From BOG-1112 sp964635325 (GTDB taxonomy: Bacteria > Bdellovibrionota_B > Oligoflexia > Oligoflexales > Bog-1112): a DNA stretch of 32,393 bases. Location: assembly GCA_964635325.1 (NCBI GenBank), contig CAZWOL010000036.1, positions 1 through 32,393 of the forward strand, given 5' to 3'. The stretch's first letter is position 1; each line of letters begins with the position of its first letter. A program made the translations under genes and the position numbers. A model generated the notes under the pieces. It had not been told where the DNA came from, searched no databases, and saw only the letters and a list, made by a program, of their open reading frames with translations. Below are positions 1 through 8,612 of this stretch, piece by piece.

Positions 1-8
1 AATAATAG

Positions 9-27
9 AGGAGAGTCTTGCTCTCCT
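9..27 (-). terminator. Hairpin downstream of the BamB-like gene, possible weak terminator
   Basis: A perfect 7-bp inverted repeat (AGGAGAG / CTCTCCT) with a 5-base loop lies about 90 bases past the stop of the leftward BamB-like gene. No proper U-run follows on the minus strand before the window ends, so termination is only a possibility. In E. coli the next gene of this operon would be der, which could lie just outside the window. Confidence 0.3.
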
Positions 28-117
28 GTAGTTGCTTCAATTCTAACATGTCGTTGTACTTATAAGGCAGGTACCAAAATGTGGACTGTGTGGTTAGCGT
101 GTGAGCGAGGGAACGTT

Positions 118-1236
118 CTAGAAACGGTAGACGTAGATATTTTTCAATCCACTTGCAAAATAGAGCCTGTCCCCAATTGTGACGGGAGGGACAACAGTGC
201 GAGCATTGATATCGTCCTGCCAAGCAATAGCACCAGATGGATTTAGAGCAAAGAGCTGGCCATCTATGCCTGTTGCAAAGACAAAATCTTCAACAGCTGA
301 GACGGATGCCAAAGAATTTGTGAGTTTTAGAGTCGGCCAAAGTTCTTTACCACTGCTTACACTCACAGCATGTATATTGCCGCTTGTGGTTGAGACGTAA
401 AAGCGTCCTTCACGATAATCTGCAGAGGTGCAGTTGCCTGTGACAGAGTCAAGCTTCCACAAGAGCTCACCCTCTTTTCCAGCTTCCGTAGAAACAGCTC
501 CTACGAGACCATCGTAACGACAAAAGAGCAGACGCTTGCCAGATAAAAACATGGAAGCCATATAGTTGTGAAAGCGTCCTCCTCCTGCTGAGAAATGAGG
601 ATTGCGACGCCACATTGTCTTGCCCGTTTTTGCTTCTAGTGCAACCAGTTCGCCTGTAGATAGACCCCAATACAAAGTATGAATGCTGAGCAAAGGAGGA
701 GCTGTGTTTTGAACGAGCATGTCTTCGGGGATCTCTGGGTCGTATACCCAGTCGACTTTTCCATCCTGAAGGTTGATGGCATAGAGCACCTGGCTTGCTG
801 TCGCAGCAAAGAGGTGCTCATTATCTTTGGCTAAACCACTAGCTACAAATGATTTGCCTGGTTTGTTTTGCCAAAGTACGCGACCACTCGCGAGTTCCAC
901 TTTCATTACGGTTCCGTCGATCCGTGCAAAAATAACGGAATCACCAGCCGCAAATGCAGGGACACTAAGAGCAGAATCAATAGTTAGGGTCCACAGACGT
1001 TTTTTATTTTCAACAGAAACGGCAACGATGGTTTTGCTGTCAATGGCTCCGACCAAGTAACCAGAATGAGCGACCCAACCGACAGCATCCGCTGGAGCTA
1101 CTGGCTTTTGTTCATCCATGTCTGGGTTCATCTTAATGATACCCACTCGAAATGGACGTTTTTGGGCGGTACGAAGAGGTGAGACACAGCTTGTGAATAC
1201 GAGACTGCTCAGGATCAGTAGATTTTTTAGCATCAT
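118..1236 (-). CDS. BamB-like PQQ-repeat beta-propeller lipoprotein
   Basis: The 372-residue product starts with a lipoprotein signal: a hydrophobic stretch ending in FTSC, with Cys17 as the likely lipidated residue. The rest is built of PQQ/BamB-type blades, visible as recurring G-x-x-x-W elements (KRLW, GRVLW, GKVDW, GKTMW, GELLW, GKELW, GAIAW), consistent with a beta-propeller. E. coli BamB is of similar size (about 390 residues) and is the BAM-complex lipoprotein that helps insert outer-membrane proteins. The upstream gene on the same strand is a YfgM-like TPR protein, matching the yfgM-bamB order of E. coli and supporting the call. Two consecutive ATGs at the 5' end leave the start uncertain by one codon. 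The lipobox has Phe at -3, which is unusual but tolerated. A different PQQ-repeat lipoprotein cannot be excluded. Confidence 0.75.
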   Translation of the reverse strand: MMLKNLLILSSLVFTSCVSPLRTAQKRPFRVGIIKMNPDMDEQKPVAPADAVGWVAHSGYLVGAIDSKTIVAVSVENKKRLWTLTIDSALSVPAFAAGDSVIFARIDGTVMKVELASGRVLWQNKPGKSFVASGLAKDNEHLFAATASQVLYAINLQDGKVDWVYDPEIPEDMLVQNTAPPLLSIHTLYWGLSTGELVALEAKTGKTMWRRNPHFSAGGGRFHNYMASMFLSGKRLLFCRYDGLVGAVSTEAGKEGELLWKLDSVTGNCTSADYREGRFYVSTTSGNIHAVSVSSGKELWPTLKLTNSLASVSAVEDFVFATGIDGQLFALNPSGAIAWQDDINARTVVPPVTIGDRLYFASGLKNIYVYRF

Positions 1237-1338
1237 TGATCGTCTTCTTATTTGAATGAATGATTGAGGTCTATTTTATTCATTGCCAACCTCACTCGCT
1301 TATTTTTTGGTGTCGTGGAGTTGGCAATCTCAACCTCA

Positions 1339-2145
1339 CTAGAGGGCTTTGATGCCGATAGCCTGACGGGCTTCAGGACTGGATGCATGGTCTGCAATAA
1401 GTGCATCCAGAGTTTTTTGAGCTTCATCTTTTTTACCGACTTGAATTTCCAAACGTGCTTTGGTGAGCAAGATGCGTGGCTGAAGATCTTCTGCTGCGAG
1501 TGGTTGTGCAATATTGAGCTGCGCGATCGCCTCATCAAATTTTTTCAGGTCTTCGAGGATTGCGACGTACATCAAACGCGCTTGCACTTGGTAGAAGTCA
1601 ATTCCCATAGCATTGTCCAAAATACTTTTGAGAATAACGCTAGCAGATTCAAGTTTTTTATCTTTGATTAGAATTCCAACCGCAGCCATACCTGCTCGCC
1701 AGCCTTCGGAGTTGCGTACATTCGCTTGGAAGAACTGCTCATATTTTGCCAAGGAGCCTTGGTGATCCTCAGTAAGGGCTTGTAGCTCCAGCTTTTTTGC
1801 AGCTATTGCAGCTGTATTGGATCCTGCGGCTTCTGCAGCTTTAGGATCTTTGGAACTAGCCTCCAATTTGCGGAGGTCTTCGCGAATCTGTGCTTTCTTT
1901 TTAGCGAGGTCTTTTTCTTCTTTGGCAAAGACCTTACTGATTTCTCCAAGCTTATTTTTGCGAGCTTCACTTTGATTGAGGCGATAATATTGAAAGCCTG
2001 CACCCAGGATGAGTATAAGGACTACAGGTACCGCAACAAATACCACGCGCTGTCGTTCGGCACGGAACCAATTGATACCTTTCATGACAGAACTTTGGAA
2101 AGCATCGGGTCTTTTAAGAAGTTTTTCGGTTTTTTTATCGGACAT
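1339..2145 (-). CDS. YfgM-like membrane-anchored TPR protein
   Basis: The 268-residue protein has a polar N-terminus, one transmembrane segment at about residues 33-52 (VVFVAVPVVLILILGAGF), a Lys/Glu-rich coiled-coil-like stretch (about 58-125), and a C-terminal half of helical repeats resembling TPRs. The topology (short cytoplasmic tail, one membrane span, periplasmic TPRs) is that of YfgM, a partner of the SecYEG/PpiD periplasmic chaperone network, although the E. coli protein is shorter (about 206 residues). It lies about 100 bases upstream of the BamB-like gene on the same strand, probably in one operon. The start is preceded by a modest ribosome site (CGAGG). A long coiled-coil insertion between membrane anchor and repeats is the main difference from E. 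coli YfgM. Confidence 0.65.
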   Translation of the reverse strand: MSDKKTEKLLKRPDAFQSSVMKGINWFRAERQRVVFVAVPVVLILILGAGFQYYRLNQSEARKNKLGEISKVFAKEEKDLAKKKAQIREDLRKLEASSKDPKAAEAAGSNTAAIAAKKLELQALTEDHQGSLAKYEQFFQANVRNSEGWRAGMAAVGILIKDKKLESASVILKSILDNAMGIDFYQVQARLMYVAILEDLKKFDEAIAQLNIAQPLAAEDLQPRILLTKARLEIQVGKKDEAQKTLDALIADHASSPEARQAIGIKAL

Positions 2146-2326
2146 GAAAACCTCGGGTTTCTAGCTTTAGGAGTCGGACTTAATAGGATGGCCGCAAGCT
2201 GTGATATTATAGATGAAAGAAACGTTTTCCTAGTAATTTTCTAGGTCGTGTCGCGCACCCTGTGTTGCTGAACCGAGCGAATGGATCCGTGTATCCCGAG
2301 ACTCTTCGGAGGAGTCCTATCTTTAT

Positions 2327-3808
2327 ATGGGAACATCCAACCTTGCTAGTCTACTTCATCGCGATGGTGTGCTTTCCCTTCAATTGATCCGAGAGATTGA
2401 AAGAGACAGCGGCAACCTGAGCACCGCATTTGCAAAAATGCTTATCGCCATGGGCGTTTTTGATGAGAGCGGGCTTGTGCAATACATTGAAAAACGAACG
2501 GAATTTCCCATTGTTCACGGCTCTCTGATTACTCCCTCAGCAGCAGCACTTGAGGCGATCGATTTGCCCCTGATGGAGGAGCTCGAAGTTATACCCATCA
2601 GTATTGATGGTCGGCGCATTAAAGTTGCAATGGCTGATCCCTTGGATTTGAACATACTTCTACAGCTTCGCTTTTTCTCGGACCTCAAGGTGGCACCAGT
2701 CGTTGCAACCTTTGCAACTCTTGAACGCTCTTTTTATAAATTTAATCCTGGCTTTAAACTCGCCCATTCGCCGATGGAAAAGGTTTTGGCTCCCAAATTG
2801 CGTGCTGCTTATGAGCTGACGCGGCAGCAGCCTAAGGACACTGTATCCCCTACTGAGAACACGGATGCAGAAGATGCTGCATTTGTGCATAGCCTGCTCA
2901 AGGATCCTCCACCGCTAGCAGTAGGGGATCCTGCTGCTATGACGACGACGGAGCCTGCAATTGCAGCAGATGGAGCTGCTGCTGCAAGTCCGACTAGAGA
3001 AGCAGATCCGACAGATCTTCTAAAAGACGAAATTGCACCGAATCTGAGTCAGGATGAGTTGCTAAACAATACACCTTCACCACAAGTTCCATCTGCGGAA
3101 TCAGTAGCGGAAGATCCAGTACCTTCGCCTGATCCAGCAGTCGATGCAGATCTCCCAACCACTGAAAATGGTGCGCCAGTTTTGAGTCAGGACATGCTCG
3201 ACAGCTTGGATTTTTCAACTCCAGAACCAGCAAGTTCGGAAATTCAGGCTACTGATGAGATTGCAACCGACAGCCCCACTTCCGAATCTGAGCCCCTTGT
3301 GGACCCAACAACTGCAGAAACAGAGCTCCCCACTCCACCTTCGCCACCAGTTCACTTTAGTGCTAGCCCTTTAGTTGGTGTGTTGAACCATGCAATGGCT
3401 ATGGGTACTTTAGCAGCATCACGCGAAGCCATACGCCCGATCATTGAAGAAGCTCTTGTCCGTGCAGGCTTTAGTAAAGGCGCTCTTTATGACGCAGTCA
3501 GTACGCCGGCGACCCTAAGCATGGCGTGGGGTGAAAACGCAGAGATGAGTTTTGGTCCGCTTGCCAGTGAAGAACTCAACGCTTGGGCTGCAAGTCAGCC
3601 CCCTCTTTCGCAATGGCATCCACTTTCAGATGCAAGCTCTCAGATCGACCCATATGCAGTGGAAGGTCATCAAGCATTTGCAGCATCTATCCAAGTAGCA
3701 AATCACTCCTATCTAATCGTGAGCTCCATACAAACGGATACTGTACAGTCCAAAGCGTTAAGTGAACTCGCTCTTAAACTCTTAAGTCTTTACGTCAAGA
3801 AACCATAA
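2327..3808 (+). CDS. GspE N-terminal domain protein with disordered acidic linker
   Basis: The 493-residue product has three parts. Residues 1-140 resemble the N-terminal domain of type II secretion/type IV pilus ATPases (GspE_N/MshEN), with the typical end 'VIPISIDGRRIKVAMADPLD'. The ATPase domain itself is absent. Residues about 165-340 are a low-complexity linker rich in Pro, Ala, Ser, Thr, Asp and Glu. Residues about 345-493 form a folded-looking domain with no sure family; a GAF-like fold is possible. The linker contains two similar peptides, LSQDELLNN (from residue 240) and LSQDMLDSL (from residue 286), like the CheY-binding N-terminus of FliM. The Arg of the c-di-GMP-binding MshEN motif is not evident. 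The ribosome site GGAGGAG (2308-2314) sits partly in a small hairpin (2300-2304 with 2312-2316). Function unknown; a signalling or motility adaptor is inference. Confidence 0.6.
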   Translation: MGTSNLASLLHRDGVLSLQLIREIERDSGNLSTAFAKMLIAMGVFDESGLVQYIEKRTEFPIVHGSLITPSAAALEAIDLPLMEELEVIPISIDGRRIKVAMADPLDLNILLQLRFFSDLKVAPVVATFATLERSFYKFNPGFKLAHSPMEKVLAPKLRAAYELTRQQPKDTVSPTENTDAEDAAFVHSLLKDPPPLAVGDPAAMTTTEPAIAADGAAAASPTREADPTDLLKDEIAPNLSQDELLNNTPSPQVPSAESVAEDPVPSPDPAVDADLPTTENGAPVLSQDMLDSLDFSTPEPASSEIQATDEIATDSPTSESEPLVDPTTAETELPTPPSPPVHFSASPLVGVLNHAMAMGTLAASREAIRPIIEEALVRAGFSKGALYDAVSTPATLSMAWGENAEMSFGPLASEELNAWAASQPPLSQWHPLSDASSQIDPYAVEGHQAFAASIQVANHSYLIVSSIQTDTVQSKALSELALKLLSLYVKKP

Positions 3809-3817
3809 CAACATCAG

Positions 3818-6778
3818 CTATACACCGTCTTCGAAAAGTGTGAGTAAATCCTCACGGGTGATTTTGAAGTTTTCGGTACTCACTTCTACGACCGCGTTTG
3901 CCAAAGAGCGTTTCTTTTCTTTCAGAAGAAGTATGCGTTCTTCCACTGTGTCTTTTGCGACCAGCCTGTACACCATGACGGGTTTGTCTTGTCCGATACG
4001 GTAGACGCGGTCAGCAGCCTGCTCTTCGATTGCAGGATTCCACCATGGATCAACTATGAACACATGGTCTGCAGCTGTCAGGTTTAGGCCGGTTCCTGCA
4101 GCTTTGAGCGAAAGTAGAAGTACTGGTAAACCTTTGTCTGTCTGAAAACGATCCACGACAGCACTGCGATCACGGGTAGAACCATCAATGCGGTCGAATC
4201 TTATTTGCTCGCGTTCCAATGCGATCGCTATAAGACCTAAAAGCGAGGTCCATTGAGAGAAGATCAAAGCTTTGTGTCCCTCTGAAACAGACTCTTTTAA
4301 ACAGGCTATGAGGCGTTCGACTTTCGAAGACGTGTCTGCAACCTGTCCCGGAATGAGCCCCAGGTGACAGGAGCTTTGGCGCAGGCGTAACAAAACTTCT
4401 AGGACCTGAAAGAGGCTCTGTCCCTGATTGAGTTTTTCCAAAATATCCGTACGAGAACTATTGAGAAAGCTGTCGTAGACAGTCCGCTCTTCATCGTTCA
4501 ACTCACAGTAGAGTACAACTTCACTGCGTGGTGGAAGTTCTTTTGCAACCTCGGTTTTGAGACGTCGTAGGATGAAAGGTTTGAGCCGTCGACGCAAACG
4601 GGCAAGCATAGGGTCATCACCCTGCAAGATAGGTTTTGAATAATTCTCTAAAAATGATTTGCGTGAGCCTAGTATGGATGGATTTAGAAAATGAAACTGA
4701 CTCCAAATATCCTCCAAACTATTTTCTATGGGTGTTCCTGTCAGAGTGAGTTTGAATGCGCTCTGTATAGAGAACGCAACTTTGGCGACTTGGGAATCAG
4801 GATTTTTTATGTTTTGCGCTTCATCTAGCACCGCAACTGTCCAAGTGCGATGCAGTAGCTTGTCTTCATCTAAGCGCAGAAGCGCGTAGGTTGTTAGAAC
4901 GACGTCAGCAGTTTCGTCTAACATTCGTCGTTGACCATGATAAACACAAACCTTCAGGGATGGACGAAAGCGTTTGATCTCCCGTTCCCAGTTGTAAAGT
5001 ACGCTGGTTGGAGCGACTACCAAAGATTTTTTTCTGAGAATGCAGATAGCCTGCAAGGTTTTGCCAAGCCCCATATCGTCAGCAAGAAGAGCTCCAAAAC
5101 CTTGCTTGCGCAAGAAGTTCAGCCAGGCTACTCCCTCCTCTTGATATGAACGTAGGGTTGCTTGTAGATCAGAAGGAAGATCGACTTCAGGGTGAAAAGA
5201 CGACGCCTCAAACTGTTTTTGCAAATCTTGAAATGACTTGGGAGTGACAAAGTCTAAGCTCTCACAGAGATCGCTAACATCAGCAAGCAGAGCGGGGTGT
5301 AACTCTTTGCTTTCTCCACGAGTAGCTAGGACCTCACGTAAGATGTCACCATAGCGTTCCAACCACTGCATAGGCAGCGGAGCGTAACCTCCATCCAAAA
5401 GCGGGACCAGTTGTTGTCCTTGCTTCCATGCTTGGATAACAGTTGAGGCATGAACTTTAGCTCCTTGTGCGGTTTTAAAGCTCAGATCAAACGATGCTGA
5501 ATCGTTCTTACATTGCAGATCGATTTGCGGAAGAAGCGCAGAGTGTTTGCGAAAGGCGTCGAGACTGTCACCGCGTAGTTCACCAGCTGTCCAATTTTGT
5601 AAACTCTCGGTTACAGCAACGGCATGCTCTCCTTTGAATTCGACTTTTGCATCGAGTGGGAGCATCGATAGATCGCGTTGCAATAGGCTTTGCAAGCGTC
5701 GTTCTTCCTTTTCGTCCCTAATGGGAATTTGCAGTCCAAAGACATCCAAGTGACCGTGTTCGACCTGTGCAATTGCAGGATCTCCATAGACAATCAAAGG
5801 ATGAAGGATCAAAGTTTCATTGTTGCGTTGAATATCGATGACAAGACGAGGACTCACGCGAATTTGCTGTGGCAAAGACTTCGCATGGATACGAATAGTA
5901 AGCTTTTGCTCGAGAGCCGGAAGTAGTTCCGAGACTAATTCAGGAAAGTCACGAGGGGCAAAGTAACGGCCCTCTGCCAGCATTTTTATTTCTTCAGGCT
6001 GCAGTTTGCCGTGGCCGAATGGTCGAAGCTTTGCTCCTTCACATAAAGCAGCTCCGTTTCGGAATGTTTCACGAATAGTGGGGTCTTGCATACCAAATAA
6101 GCGTATCCCTGCACCGGGGGCATCTTCAACGCAAGCAATGAATCCTGTGCGTTCTCGATCGCACTCCACTTTTTGTCCGTCGAGACTGATTTCAGTGCAA
6201 TTGACGAGTTCGCTGAGGAGTTTGGGCATAAAAGGAAGAGGTACCAGTCCACTTTGAAAATCTTTTAAGAGCAAGTCGACAGCAACATCTTCCTTGGTTG
6301 GACTAATTTTGGGCCCTGGGACACGTCCCATTACGAGAGCCATAAGTGAGCTTGTCAGACGAAAAGATTTTCCAGTCTCATTGACAAGCATGCGTTCAAA
6401 GTAGAGAAAGCCTGCTTTTCGACTAAAACGATAGACCACCCGATGTTGGGTCTGGCGAATTAGGGGGATGCTGAGCCCCTTATCTTGAGCTTGTTTGAAA
6501 TGAATCGCAGATGCGACCACATGTAAGCAGGGATCTTCTTTTTCTGCACAATCGCAGTGCCAGTCACCTTCCTCAGGCCAAAAGGTGACCACGCGGGCGA
6601 GGGTCTGACCCTCTTCAGTCAAACGCAGAATTATGCGTTCATCCTCACCTTCCTCCTGCGCTACCGTGCTTCGGCGACTTAGCTCAATGCCACGGGACCA
6701 CAGTTTGGGAGCGCAAGCCTCTCGGATAGCGCTAAAGAGGTCTTCGATTTCGGCCGTTTTGTTTTCCGATGGAACCAT
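3818..6778 (-). CDS. SWIM zinc-finger SNF2-family helicase/ATPase
   Basis: The 986-residue protein has a SWIM zinc finger near the N-terminus (CxC-x6-CxH: Cys75, Cys77, Cys84, His86), a middle region resembling the bacterial SNF2-associated domain, and a full SNF2 ATPase. Walker A is DDMGLGKT (about residue 567), the Walker B-type box is LDEAQ (about 650), and the C-terminal helicase lobe has SLKAAGTGLNL, DPWWNP and the motif VI box QAADRVYRIGQ. Such proteins are Rad54/HepA-like dsDNA translocases that remodel protein-DNA or transcription complexes; the exact target in bacteria is not known. It converges with the GspE-N gene (10 bases apart) and diverges from smpB, with about 200 bases of shared upstream region. 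All key motifs look intact. Confidence 0.88.
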   Translation of the reverse strand: MVPSENKTAEIEDLFSAIREACAPKLWSRGIELSRRSTVAQEEGEDERIILRLTEEGQTLARVVTFWPEEGDWHCDCAEKEDPCLHVVASAIHFKQAQDKGLSIPLIRQTQHRVVYRFSRKAGFLYFERMLVNETGKSFRLTSSLMALVMGRVPGPKISPTKEDVAVDLLLKDFQSGLVPLPFMPKLLSELVNCTEISLDGQKVECDRERTGFIACVEDAPGAGIRLFGMQDPTIRETFRNGAALCEGAKLRPFGHGKLQPEEIKMLAEGRYFAPRDFPELVSELLPALEQKLTIRIHAKSLPQQIRVSPRLVIDIQRNNETLILHPLIVYGDPAIAQVEHGHLDVFGLQIPIRDEKEERRLQSLLQRDLSMLPLDAKVEFKGEHAVAVTESLQNWTAGELRGDSLDAFRKHSALLPQIDLQCKNDSASFDLSFKTAQGAKVHASTVIQAWKQGQQLVPLLDGGYAPLPMQWLERYGDILREVLATRGESKELHPALLADVSDLCESLDFVTPKSFQDLQKQFEASSFHPEVDLPSDLQATLRSYQEEGVAWLNFLRKQGFGALLADDMGLGKTLQAICILRKKSLVVAPTSVLYNWEREIKRFRPSLKVCVYHGQRRMLDETADVVLTTYALLRLDEDKLLHRTWTVAVLDEAQNIKNPDSQVAKVAFSIQSAFKLTLTGTPIENSLEDIWSQFHFLNPSILGSRKSFLENYSKPILQGDDPMLARLRRRLKPFILRRLKTEVAKELPPRSEVVLYCELNDEERTVYDSFLNSSRTDILEKLNQGQSLFQVLEVLLRLRQSSCHLGLIPGQVADTSSKVERLIACLKESVSEGHKALIFSQWTSLLGLIAIALEREQIRFDRIDGSTRDRSAVVDRFQTDKGLPVLLLSLKAAGTGLNLTAADHVFIVDPWWNPAIEEQAADRVYRIGQDKPVMVYRLVAKDTVEERILLLKEKKRSLANAVVEVSTENFKITREDLLTLFEDGV

Positions 6779-6985
6779 TTGAGATCTCGCATTCTCTGGA
6801 ATGTGGGACCTCCGTACATATCGAGGTCATTTTGCTAGCAATGCCACACGTAACCTTCCTTGACAACGCCTGATTCTGCGCTCTTTCAGAGGTCCTTGCC
6901 TAGCTGACTATGACCGTAGTCGCGGAAAAAATGCTGCAGCTATTGGTAGAACGCATTATACCTTGTAGCGAAGCAGGAGATTTTT

Positions 6986-7438
6986 ATGGAATCAAACACG
7001 ATCACAAGTAACCGCAAAGCATTTCACGAATACGAAATTATTGAAAAATGGGAAGCAGGCATTGCGCTTGTCGGCACCGAGGTCAAAGCGATTCGCGATG
7101 GCCGCATTAATTTGTCTGATGCTTGGGTTGAGATAAAAACCGAGAATGAGGCAACTCTAAGACAGGCTCATATCAGCCCCTATTCGCATGGGAACATTCA
7201 TAACCACGAACCACTGCGCCCTCGTAAGCTTCTGCTTAAAAAGAAGGAGCTGATTAAGCTATTCGAAGCCGTAGGTGAGAAGGGTCTTACGGTAATTCCT
7301 CTGCGGGTTTATCTGAAGGGGCAGCGGGTGAAGATCGAAATTGGTCTGGGGCGGGGTAAAAAGAACTACGATAAACGCGAGAGCGCTAGGGAGCGTGAGG
7401 CAAATCGTGAAATGGAACGAGCCTTGAAGAAACGCTAG
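6986..7438 (+). CDS. smpB: SsrA-binding protein SmpB
   Basis: At 150 residues this has the usual SmpB length. The N-terminal part carries the signature GTEVKAIRDGRINLSDAWVE, followed by PLRPRKLLLKKKEL, GLTVIPLRVYLKGQRVKIEIG and a strongly basic C-terminal tail from GKKNYDKRE onward, which folds into the ribosomal mRNA channel. SmpB binds tmRNA and delivers it to stalled ribosomes (trans-translation). A good Shine-Dalgarno (AGGAG, 6975-6979) supports the start. I see no tmRNA gene in the window. The gene is divergent from the SNF2 helicase; a TTGACA hexamer at 6860-6865 may be part of its promoter, but a convincing -10 is not evident. Confidence 0.95.
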   Translation: MESNTITSNRKAFHEYEIIEKWEAGIALVGTEVKAIRDGRINLSDAWVEIKTENEATLRQAHISPYSHGNIHNHEPLRPRKLLLKKKELIKLFEAVGEKGLTVIPLRVYLKGQRVKIEIGLGRGKKNYDKRESAREREANREMERALKKR

Positions 7439-7465
7439 TTGAGTGAGCGCTTCCGCTCAGGTGCG

Positions 7466-8149
7466 CTAGAGTCTTACCCGCATGCCGATGCGGCCATCGA
7501 TGACATTGTAGGTTCCGTGCTTAGCAAAACCATATTGGTTAAAGAAGATACCTGCAAGGAGGTCGACGGATTCGGTTGGAGCAAGGACCTGAATACCAAG
7601 TTGCCAGACGTAACCCGAGGCCGAATGGCTTGAGCTTAGAGGGCCGGAATACTGGCCCGTTGTAATCCCGTAGCCCGCTCGAATAATACCATGCAGATTT
7701 TCTGAAATATTATATCCATAACCCAGTTTTGCTAGGGCACCTAATTGGAGATTGATGGTGTTGTCACTGTCTCCAATGCTTCCATTAAAAACCTCTACAC
7801 CGAGGTCGGCTCTTGACCATGAGCTCAATGCGCGTACATATCCGCCTTCTGCAATGAGGCTCCATGCAGGTTTTGGGCTGCCATCACTGCCAACATTGCG
7901 AGTCATGCCTAAACCGGCTGCAAGTCCCATATAAGGATGGCTTTTTACTTTTTTAATGCGTGCGTAGGCGGGGACCAAAGGTTCGTTAACATCATAAAGC
8001 TCAGGCGTACTGGGCGCTACATAGGCTCCTTGGGCGGAGGCGTTTTTGCCTGTATCCATGGGATCTTCGTCCCGATTAGAGGCAGCTATGAGATTGGAAG
8101 AGAGTATTGATAAGAAGAGAAGTTCTATTTTTCGGGGGAACAATTTCAT
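7466..8149 (-). CDS. Outer-membrane beta-barrel protein, hypothetical
   Basis: The 227-residue protein begins with a signal peptide (MKLFPRKIELLFLSILSSNLIAAS). After a polar stretch (residues 25-65) it shows alternating hydrophobic/polar strands rich in Gly and aromatic residues (GLAAGLGMTRNV, AEGGYVRALS, LGALAKLGYGYNIS, GIIRAGYGITTG, WQLGIQVLA), ending in GRIGMRVRL. This is the pattern of a small (about 8-strand) outer-membrane barrel. The C-terminal Leu is a hydrophobic end, not the canonical Phe. A good ribosome site (AAGGAG) precedes the ATG. It converges with smpB 28 bases away; a 6-bp hairpin at 7444-7459 lies between them without a U-tract. No specific substrate can be named. Confidence 0.6.
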   Translation of the reverse strand: MKLFPRKIELLFLSILSSNLIAASNRDEDPMDTGKNASAQGAYVAPSTPELYDVNEPLVPAYARIKKVKSHPYMGLAAGLGMTRNVGSDGSPKPAWSLIAEGGYVRALSSWSRADLGVEVFNGSIGDSDNTINLQLGALAKLGYGYNISENLHGIIRAGYGITTGQYSGPLSSSHSASGYVWQLGIQVLAPTESVDLLAGIFFNQYGFAKHGTYNVIDGRIGMRVRL

Positions 8150-8221
8150 TTCATTCGCTCCTTGCTTTTGGATTCAAATCTCTATAAGTATGATAGCTTA
8201 CTGTAAATGCGATTTTATCCT

Positions 8222-8389
8222 AACGCGCCGTAAAACATCCACCTTTAGGTGGGTGATGTAAGCGCTGACAAAAAAAGATTGCAAGTCCGAAAAAGCCCTT
8301 GTATTTTTCCGTAGTTCCGTGAGGAGCTGCGGTTAGAGCTTTGAGGGGTCTTGCACTCCAATAAGAATCTACTTCCTTTAGGGAGTAGA
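8222..8389 (+). ncRNA. Candidate structured RNA or long leader, class unrecognised
   Basis: This stretch lies in a 304-base gap and has three strong hairpins: 8236-8255 (8 bp, UUUA loop), 8309-8332 (10 bp, GUGA tetraloop of the GNRA type) and 8368-8389 (9 bp, UUUA loop). UGCAAG (8280-8285) can pair with CUUGCA (8350-8355) to enclose the middle hairpin. In all three stems the non-Watson-Crick positions are G-U wobbles only when read on the plus strand; on the minus strand they become C-A mismatches. That asymmetry argues for a plus-strand RNA. No U-tract follows the last hairpin, so it may be a leader of the 52-residue protein/plsC transcript and not a free RNA. It does not match tmRNA, SRP or RNase P signatures that I know; 6S RNA could not be confirmed. 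Confidence 0.4.
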
Positions 8390-8453
8390 GGTTCAAATAA
8401 ATCCAAACATTTCGTTTGCACACTATCATAAACAGCACTGAGAGAGAAAGACT

Positions 8454-8612
8454 ATGTCATCACCTACACGACGCTCTGAAGCAAAACGTAAAGCAAATCA
8501 CGCGCGCGCTGCAAAACGCCGCAAAAACTCTTTGAACAAACACGGTTCAACACCAAAGAGTTTGCCTCTCGATAAGCCTACGGCTAACGAAATTTCCAAC
8601 AAAAAAGCCTAA
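8454..8612 (+). CDS. Small very basic protein (52 aa), hypothetical
   Basis: This short frame encodes 52 residues beginning MSSPTRRSEAKRKANHARAA and ending NEISNKKA. About a third of the residues are Lys or Arg, concentrated in the first 30, as in a nucleic-acid- or ribosome-binding peptide. The ATG follows a purine-rich ribosome site (GAGAGAGAAAG). The stop codon overlaps the start of the acyltransferase gene by one base (TAATG), a classic translational-coupling arrangement, which is the best evidence that it is real. The structured region at 8222-8389 lies directly upstream. I do not recognise a family; function unknown. Confidence 0.6.
   Translation: MSSPTRRSEAKRKANHARAAKRRKNSLNKHGSTPKSLPLDKPTANEISNKKA

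Noticed and set aside
7444..7459. Perfect TGAGCG-CTTC-CGCTCA hairpin between smpB and the outer-membrane protein gene
   Set aside because: No U-tract on either strand, so I did not call a terminator; it may be a bidirectional transcript-end structure.
8222..8389. Assignment of the structured region as tmRNA, SRP RNA, RNase P RNA or 6S RNA
   Set aside because: None of the signature sequences that I know (tag peptide and CCA end, GGAAG SRP loop, RNase P core) is visible, and the multi-hairpin form does not look like the single long 6S hairpin.
8220..8438. 72-residue minus-strand open frame across the structured region
   Set aside because: No ribosome site, no recognisable protein character, and the DNA is better explained by plus-strand RNA hairpins.
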